From Streptosporangiaceae bacterium (GTDB lineage: Bacteria; Actinomycetota; Actinomycetes; Streptosporangiales; Streptosporangiaceae): 10,170 nt of DNA. The notes beneath the pieces were generated by a model. The model was given only the letters and a program-made list of their open reading frames with translations. It was not told the DNA's origin and ran no database searches. Position 1 is the first letter of the stretch. Each line of letters opens with the position of its first letter. A program made the translations under genes and the position numbers. Where the stretch lies: NCBI GenBank assembly GCA_030040475.1, contig JASHTQ010000047.1, positions 1 to 10,170 of the forward strand, read 5' to 3'. This document shows, piece after piece, positions 6,166 through 10,170 of this stretch.

Positions 6166-6912
6166 GTGAGTCGACCCGGCGATCCGATCCCGCTCGCGCT
6201 CGAGGTCACCGACGTCGCGAAGAGCTACGGCTCGCTGTCCGTGCTCAGCTCCGTCTCGCTCGCGGTCGCCGCCGGCGAGGTGGTCGGCGTCGTCGGCCCG
6301 AACGGCGCGGGCAAGACCACCCTGCTCGACCTGCTGACCGGCACCGGGCGCTGCGACGCGGGCCGGGTGCGGCTGCAGGGCAGGGACGTGACCCGGCTAC
6401 CGCCGCCGCTGCGTGCCCGGATGGGCCTCGGCCGCACGTTCCAGGTGCCCAGGCCGCTCGGCGACCTGACCGTATTCGAGAACGCGCTGGTCGGCGCCAT
6501 GCGGGCGGCCGGGCTTCGGGGGCGGCACGCCTACGGCGCGGCGTACGAGGCGCTCACGCTCGCCGGCATGGCCAGGCACGCCAACGCCCGGGCGGGCTCG
6601 CTGCGGCTGCTCGACCGCAAGCGCCTCGAGCTGGCCAGGGCGCTGGCGATGCGGCCGCGGGTGCTGCTGCTCGACGAGATCGCGGGCGGGCTGAGCGACC
6701 CGGAATCCGACGAGCTGATCGAGACCATCCGCGCGGTGCACGAGCGCGGCACCACGATCGTGTGGGTGGAGCACGTGATCAGGGTGCTGATCGCCGTCGC
6801 CACCCGGCTGGTGTGCCTGGCCGACGGCGAGGTGATCGCCGACGGCGTCCCCGCGGCCGTGCTTGCCAGCGACGAGGTGCGCGCCGCCTACCTCGGCGGG
6901 GGCGTGCTGTGA
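6166..6912 (+). CDS. ABC transporter ATP-binding protein, LivG-like
   Basis: This 248-aa protein is one of two ATPase subunits powering the HAAT importer at the inner face of the membrane. It has Walker A GPNGAGKTT (residues 44-52), a Q-loop Gln93 in GRTFQVPRP, Walker B VLLLDE (166-171) followed by IAGGL, and an H-loop His203 in WVEHV. The GRTFQ sequence is typical of LivG rather than LivF. The ABC signature, normally LSGGQ or LSYGQ, is degenerate: SLRLLDRKRLELARAL (145-160). The GTG start at 6166 follows the binding-protein stop by 10 bases and has no clear Shine-Dalgarno element, so coupling to upstream translation is likely. The stop overlaps the next GTG by four bases (GTGA). Confidence 0.92.
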   Translation: MSRPGDPIPLALEVTDVAKSYGSLSVLSSVSLAVAAGEVVGVVGPNGAGKTTLLDLLTGTGRCDAGRVRLQGRDVTRLPPPLRARMGLGRTFQVPRPLGDLTVFENALVGAMRAAGLRGRHAYGAAYEALTLAGMARHANARAGSLRLLDRKRLELARALAMRPRVLLLDEIAGGLSDPESDELIETIRAVHERGTTIVWVEHVIRVLIAVATRLVCLADGEVIADGVPAAVLASDEVRAAYLGGGVL

Positions 6913-7688
6913 ACCAGGCCCGCGCCGGCCCGCCACCGCTGCTCGAGGTGACCGGGCTCGATGTGTTCTACGGCGACTTCCAGGCGCTGTTCGGCGTATC
7001 CATGACCGTGCCGAGCGGCGGCGCGACGGCCCTGGTCGGCGCGAACGGCGCGGGCAAGACCACGCTGCTGCGCGCGATCGCCGGCGCGCAGCCGGCCGCG
7101 GCAGGCGCCGTCAGCTACAAAGGCGAGGACATCACGGCGGCGCCGCCGCACCGCAGGATCTCCCGCGGCATCGCCCTGGTGCCCGAGGGCCGCAGGCTGT
7201 TCCCCAGCCTGACCGTCGAGGAGAACATCCTGGTCGGCGCCGCCGCCGCGGCGTCGGCGGACTGGCCGCTCGACCGCATCTACGGCGTGTTCCCGATGAT
7301 CGCCAGGCGGCGCAGGCAGCGCGCGTCTACCCTGTCGGGCGGCGAGCAGCAGGCGGTCGCGATAGCGCGCGCCCTCGCCGCGGCGCCCACGCTGCTGCTG
7401 CTCGACGAGATCTCCCTCGGGCTGGCGCCGCGGGTGGTCGGCGAGCTGTACCAGACGCTCGGGGCGCTGCGCGAGGTCGGCGCCACGCTGGTGATCGTGG
7501 AGCAGGACCTGGGGCGCGCCATGGCGGCCTGCGACGACCTGGTGTGCCTGCTCGAGGGGCGGGTCGCGCTCGCCGCCCCGGTCGCGGCCGTGACCAGGGA
7601 CGAGGTGGTCGCCGCCTACTTCGGCGAGGCCGCGCACGGCAACCAGCGCGGCGGCCCGCCCGGGGGCCGGCCCAGGGCGGCGCCATGA
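6909..7688 (+). CDS. ABC transporter ATP-binding protein, LivF-like
   Basis: This 259-aa protein is the second ATPase subunit of the HAAT importer. Walker A is GANGAGKTT (residues 44-52), the signature LSGGEQQ is intact (142-148), and Walker B is LLLLDE (162-167) followed by ISLGLAP. VPEGRRLFPSLTVEENI (91-107) is the LivF hallmark, with Glu93 in place of the usual Q-loop Gln, and Gln199 replaces the H-loop His as is common in LivF (VEQD). The GTG at 6909 overlaps the previous stop; an earlier start in this frame would run deep into LivG. The last 20 residues are a Gly/Pro/Arg-rich tail. The stop overlaps the permease ATG by four bases (ATGA). With its intact signature it can complement the degenerate one in its partner. 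Confidence 0.93.
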   Translation: MNQARAGPPPLLEVTGLDVFYGDFQALFGVSMTVPSGGATALVGANGAGKTTLLRAIAGAQPAAAGAVSYKGEDITAAPPHRRISRGIALVPEGRRLFPSLTVEENILVGAAAAASADWPLDRIYGVFPMIARRRRQRASTLSGGEQQAVAIARALAAAPTLLLLDEISLGLAPRVVGELYQTLGALREVGATLVIVEQDLGRAMAACDDLVCLLEGRVALAAPVAAVTRDEVVAAYFGEAAHGNQRGGPPGGRPRAAP

Positions 7689-8581
7689 CCTGGGTCAACG
7701 CGGTCATCCAGGGCCTGCTGCTCGGCGGGCAGTACGCGCTGATCGCCTGCGGGCTCTCGCTGACGTTCGGCGTGATGCGGATCGTCAACCTCGCCCACGG
7801 CGACCTGGCCGTGTGCGGCGCGTACCTCGGGCTGGTGCTGTCCACCGCCCTCGGCGTGCCGGTCTGGGTCACGCTGCCGCTGCTGCTGCCCGCGGCGTTC
7901 GCGGCCGGGCTGCTGCTGCAGGCGCTGCTGTTCGGGCGGGCGCTGCGGCACGGCGTGCTCGCGCCCGTCCTGGTCACGTTCGGTCTGTCGGTGATGATCG
8001 AGAACCTGCTCCAGGTCGCGGCGACCTCCGATCCCAGAGGACTGAACGGCGGCGCGCTCGCGCTGGCCAGCTTCCGGGTCGGCAGCATCACCGTGTCCTG
8101 GCTGTTCATGACCGCGTTCCTGACCGCGTGCGCGGTGCTGTCCGGCGTGCAGTTGCTGCTGTCGCGGACCTCGTGGGGCCGCGAGGTCCGGGCGACCGCC
8201 GACGACCTGGACACCGCCAGGCTGGTCGGGATCCGGGTGCGGCCGCTGTTCGCCGCCGTGTCCGGCCTGGCGATAGCCACCGCCGCGCTGGCCGGCGTGT
8301 TCATCGGCACGATCGGCACCTTCGACCCGCTGGCCGGGTCGAACACGCTGATCTTCGCGTTCGAGGCGGTCGTGATCGGCGGCCTCGGGTCGCTGTGGGG
8401 CACGCTGATCGGCGGCATGGCGCTCGGCGTGACCCAGGTCGTGGTCGGGCAGGTCAACGAGGCGTACGCGGTGCTGGCGGTGCACCTGCTGTTCCTAGCC
8501 GTGCTCGCGGTCAGGCCGGGCGGCCTGTTCGCCAGCCATCAGGTGGCCGGCGAGGTCGCGGGCCAGGGAGCGCTTGGGTAA
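7685..8581 (+). CDS. Branched-chain amino acid-type ABC permease, LivH-like
   Basis: This 298-aa multi-pass membrane protein is one of the two permease subunits of the HAAT importer. It begins with the family-typical QGLLLGGQYALIACGLSLTF (residues 9-28), then GVMRIVNLAHGDLAVCGAYL (29-48), a LivH hallmark. The cytoplasmic coupling-loop region is REVRATADDLDTARLVGIRV (166-185), followed by AFEAVVIGGLGSLWGTLIGG (225-244). Six to eight hydrophobic helices are visible and length is normal. The ATG at 7685 overlaps the LivF stop; the frame is open far upstream across LivF, but that part is arginine-rich shadow sequence and is not counted. Confidence 0.93.
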   Translation: MTWVNAVIQGLLLGGQYALIACGLSLTFGVMRIVNLAHGDLAVCGAYLGLVLSTALGVPVWVTLPLLLPAAFAAGLLLQALLFGRALRHGVLAPVLVTFGLSVMIENLLQVAATSDPRGLNGGALALASFRVGSITVSWLFMTAFLTACAVLSGVQLLLSRTSWGREVRATADDLDTARLVGIRVRPLFAAVSGLAIATAALAGVFIGTIGTFDPLAGSNTLIFAFEAVVIGGLGSLWGTLIGGMALGVTQVVVGQVNEAYAVLAVHLLFLAVLAVRPGGLFASHQVAGEVAGQGALG

Positions 8582-8582
8582 A

Positions 8583-8598
8583 CGGATGAACGGATGAA
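8583..8598 (+). repeat. 8-bp tandem duplication at the LivM start
   Basis: CGGATGAA occurs twice in direct succession (8583-8590 and 8591-8598). It creates two ATG codons eight bases apart in different frames. The first (8586) reads a three-codon ORF whose TGA (8595-8597) overlaps the second ATG (8594), the start of the LivM-like gene. Confidence 0.8.
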
Positions 8599-9607
8599 GC
8601 AGGCCACGATGCCGGCAGAGCTTCCAGTCACGGTCAGCCGCTGGAACCACGCGGCGACCGCGACCACGGGCGCGTCCGTGATCGGCGTGATCGTCCTGGC
8701 CGCGGTGCCCTACTTCGCCGGGGGACCGGCCGAACAGCCCTTGATCACCCTCCTCACCCTGGTCGCGATGGCGAGCCTGTGGAACCTGCTCGCCGGGTTC
8801 AGCGGGCTCACCTCGTTCGGGCAGCACGCCTACCTCGGCCTCGGCGCCTACGCGCTCTACCTGGTGGCCGCGCACGGGGTGAACCCGTTCGCCGGCATCG
8901 TGCTGGCCGCGATAGCCGCCGCGGCGATCTCGCTGCCGGTGTCGGTGCTCGTCCTGCGCCTGTCCGGCGGCTACTTCGCGGTCGCCACGCTGGTGGTCGC
9001 CGCCGTGTTCCAGATCGTCGCCTCGCTGTCGCAGACCGTCGGCGGCACCACCGGCGTGAGCGTGCCCGGCCTGGCCGGCTACGGCGACGTGCTGCGCGAG
9101 GCGCTGATCTACTGGGCCACGCTGGCCGTCGCGGTGGCCAGCGTCGTCGGCGTCTACCTGCTGGTGCGCCGGACGTTCGGGCTGGACGCCAGGGCGGTCG
9201 GCAGCGACCCCGTCGCCGCGTCGAGCGCGGGCGTCCGGGTCGGCCGGATCAGGCGGCTGGCGTACCTGGTCGCGGCCGGCGGCGCCGGCGCGGTGGGCGC
9301 GCTGATCGCGCTGCAGACCCTCTACGTCGAGCCGACCTCGGTGTTCAACATCCAGTACAGCGTGTACATGCTGTTCATGGTGCTCATCGGCGGGATGGGC
9401 ACGATCGAGGGCCCGGTCATCGGGGCGCTCGTGCTGTTCGGGCTGCAGGAGGCGCTGTCCTCCTACGGCGCCTGGTACCTGGTCATCGTCGGCGGCCTGG
9501 CGGTGGCCGCCACGCTGGTCGCGTCGCGCGGGCTGTGGGGCCTGGTCAGCGACAGGTTCGGCTGGTCGCTGCTGCCGGTCGGCTACCGGGTCCGCGAGCA
9601 CAGGTAA
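8594..9607 (+). CDS. Branched-chain amino acid-type ABC permease, LivM-like
   Basis: This 337-aa multi-pass membrane protein is the second permease subunit of the HAAT importer. LivM hallmarks are LWNLLAGFSGLTSFGQHAYL (residues 62-81) with GLGAY (82-86), LRLSGGYFAVATL (121-133), the coupling loop around SDPVAASSAGVRVGRIRRLA (204-223), and VLIGGMGTIEGPVIGAL (263-279). It has a longer cytoplasmic N-terminus than LivH. In-frame TAA at 8579-8581 rules out a start upstream of the ATG at 8594; ATG at 8609 is an alternative. Neither has a good Shine-Dalgarno element, and translation may depend on coupling to LivH or to the three-codon ORF just before it. No clear terminator follows immediately. Confidence 0.92.
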   Translation: MKQATMPAELPVTVSRWNHAATATTGASVIGVIVLAAVPYFAGGPAEQPLITLLTLVAMASLWNLLAGFSGLTSFGQHAYLGLGAYALYLVAAHGVNPFAGIVLAAIAAAAISLPVSVLVLRLSGGYFAVATLVVAAVFQIVASLSQTVGGTTGVSVPGLAGYGDVLREALIYWATLAVAVASVVGVYLLVRRTFGLDARAVGSDPVAASSAGVRVGRIRRLAYLVAAGGAGAVGALIALQTLYVEPTSVFNIQYSVYMLFMVLIGGMGTIEGPVIGALVLFGLQEALSSYGAWYLVIVGGLAVAATLVASRGLWGLVSDRFGWSLLPVGYRVREHR

Positions 9608-9630
9608 AGGTTCAGCCGCCGCACAGGGCG

Positions 9631-9636
9631 TAAGAT
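9631..9636 (+). promoter_or_regulatory. Putative -10 element of the downstream membrane-protein gene
   Basis: TAAGAT fits the actinomycete TAnnnT -10 pattern and is the most AT-rich spot of the area. It ends seven bases before GTG at 9644, the geometry expected if transcription begins at that GTG (leaderless mRNA). No convincing -35 is visible at 16-19 bases upstream. Confidence 0.45.
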
Positions 9637-9643
9637 ATACCGG

Positions 9644-10170
9644 GTGCAGCGTCGCGTAACTCGCGTGCTCGCGCCCGCGACGGGGGCCGGGGGCGTCGAG
9701 AACGGCGGCAACCCCGCCGGGTGGCAATCTATCACCACAATGCCCCGCATCTGGCTGGTTGCCGGCCTGGTCGTCTGCGCCCTGTACGCCGGCGGGGTTC
9801 ACCTGTTCAGCACGGACGACCTGCACAAGCTGTGGGGCCTGTCCGGCGCCTGCGCCTACGCGCTCGCGGCCCTGGTCGTGCTCGCCTGGAAGTCGCGCGG
9901 CACCGTCGGCATCGACGTGGCGCTCGGCGTCCTGCTGTGCGGGGCGATCCTGGTCCCGCTGCTGTGGATGGTGCTGACCGGCCACGGGGAGCCCGAGGTC
10001 GGCGTCGTGGCGAACTCCGCCAAGACGCTCATCAAGCACGGCACCCCGTACAAGAGCAGCAAGGTGCTCGCCACCACCACCGACCCGAACCAGTACAACC
10101 CCTACCTGCCGCTGATGGCCGCGTTCGGCATCCCGCAGGCGCTGTTCGGGCACAGCCTGCTGACCGATCC
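9644..10170 (+). CDS. Multi-pass membrane protein, GT-C/GT87-like glycosyltransferase (partial, 3' end outside window)
   Basis: An open frame runs to the window end without a stop (about 175 codons). From the ATG at codon 33 the protein has a membrane span (about 36-55), a short loop, two more spans (about 63-82 and 90-112), then an extracytoplasmic stretch starting EPEVGVVANSAKTL (116-129) with HGTPY (132-136) and, soon after, YNPYLPLMAAFG. This pattern resembles integral-membrane GT-C enzymes of the GT87/DUF2029 type, which use polyprenyl-phosphate sugars outside the membrane, with an acidic residue in the first long loop. Two starts compete. GTG at 9644 fits a leaderless transcript; ATG at 9740 gives a more usual N-terminus and leaves a roughly 97-base structured leader. 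Codon use between them is somewhat less GC-biased than downstream. It is probably separate from the importer operon. Confidence 0.7.
   Translation, partial: MQRRVTRVLAPATGAGGVENGGNPAGWQSITTMPRIWLVAGLVVCALYAGGVHLFSTDDLHKLWGLSGACAYALAALVVLAWKSRGTVGIDVALGVLLCGAILVPLLWMVLTGHGEPEVGVVANSAKTLIKHGTPYKSSKVLATTTDPNQYNPYLPLMAAFGIPQALFGHSLLTD
9650..9682 (+). other. Inverted repeat near the 5' end of the membrane-protein gene
   Basis: CGTCGCG (9650-9656) and CGCGACG (9676-9682) are perfect 7-bp inverted arms around a 19-base loop. They lie just after the GTG at 9644 and before the ATG at 9740, so they would fall in a leader if the ATG is used. Confidence 0.4.
9703..9719 (+). other. Short perfect hairpin (terminator or leader structure)
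   Basis: CGGCGG (9703-9708) and CCGCCG (9714-9719) are perfect 6-bp arms around CAACC. It is the nearest compact hairpin after the importer operon (stop at 9607), about 95 bases downstream and without a T-run. It may end that transcript weakly or be a leader structure before the ATG at 9740. Confidence 0.35.

Noticed and set aside
6863..8581. Possible LivF-LivH fusion or long LivH N-terminal extension (572 codons)
   Set aside because: The upstream 274 codons are out of frame with LivF and arginine-rich. The LivH family start matches the ATG at 7685, which overlaps the LivF stop as ATGA.
8495..10153. A 552-codon open frame on the minus strand
   Set aside because: It lies antisense to LivM and the downstream membrane-protein gene and translates to a low-complexity Arg/Gly/Gln/His/Asp-rich string with no domain, typical of high-GC antisense shadows.

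Overview
The window reads as chromosomal DNA of a high-GC actinomycete. Third codon positions are almost all G or C, GTG and overlapping ATGA/GTGA starts are common, and I saw no TTA codon in a called gene. Arginine AGG is used freely, which hints at a lineage other than typical Streptomyces (perhaps Streptosporangiales-like), but I cannot place it to genus. I saw no transposase, integrase, tRNA, rRNA or CRISPR array.

Region 1 (39-2721, + strand) is a tightly overlapping three-gene operon: an sn-glycerol-1-phosphate dehydrogenase-family enzyme (EgsA/AraM type), an integral-membrane CDP-alcohol phosphatidyltransferase whose last motif Asp is replaced by His, and a family 2 glycosyltransferase. 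Together they look like a pathway that makes a polyol phosphate, transfers it through a CDP-activated intermediate into a membrane-bound phosphodiester, and glycosylates a product. The pathway is inferred. A cytidylyltransferase would be expected upstream, outside the window. This is the most unusual system here.

Region 2 (2710-2790) is a convergent gene junction holding five 13-bp tandem repeats, the first of which contains the glycosyltransferase stop codon, followed by a short hairpin.

Region 3 (2788-4655, - strand) holds an SDR oxidoreductase and, upstream of it, an AraC-family regulator. The 134-bp gap between them carries a pair of imperfect direct repeats.

Region 4 (4656-9607) begins with a 171-bp divergent control region with two CCGGTAGT boxes 52 bp apart. 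A complete branched-chain-amino-acid-type (HAAT) ABC importer operon follows: Tat-type lipoprotein binding protein, LivG-like ATPase, LivF-like ATPase, LivH-like permease and LivM-like permease. The AraC regulator probably senses the imported compound and controls the importer; the SDR may act on the compound. The substrate cannot be read from sequence.

Region 5 (9608-10170) has a good -10 element seven bases before a GTG codon, two inverted repeats, and the 5' part of a multi-pass membrane protein resembling GT-C/GT87 glycosyltransferases, cut by the window end.
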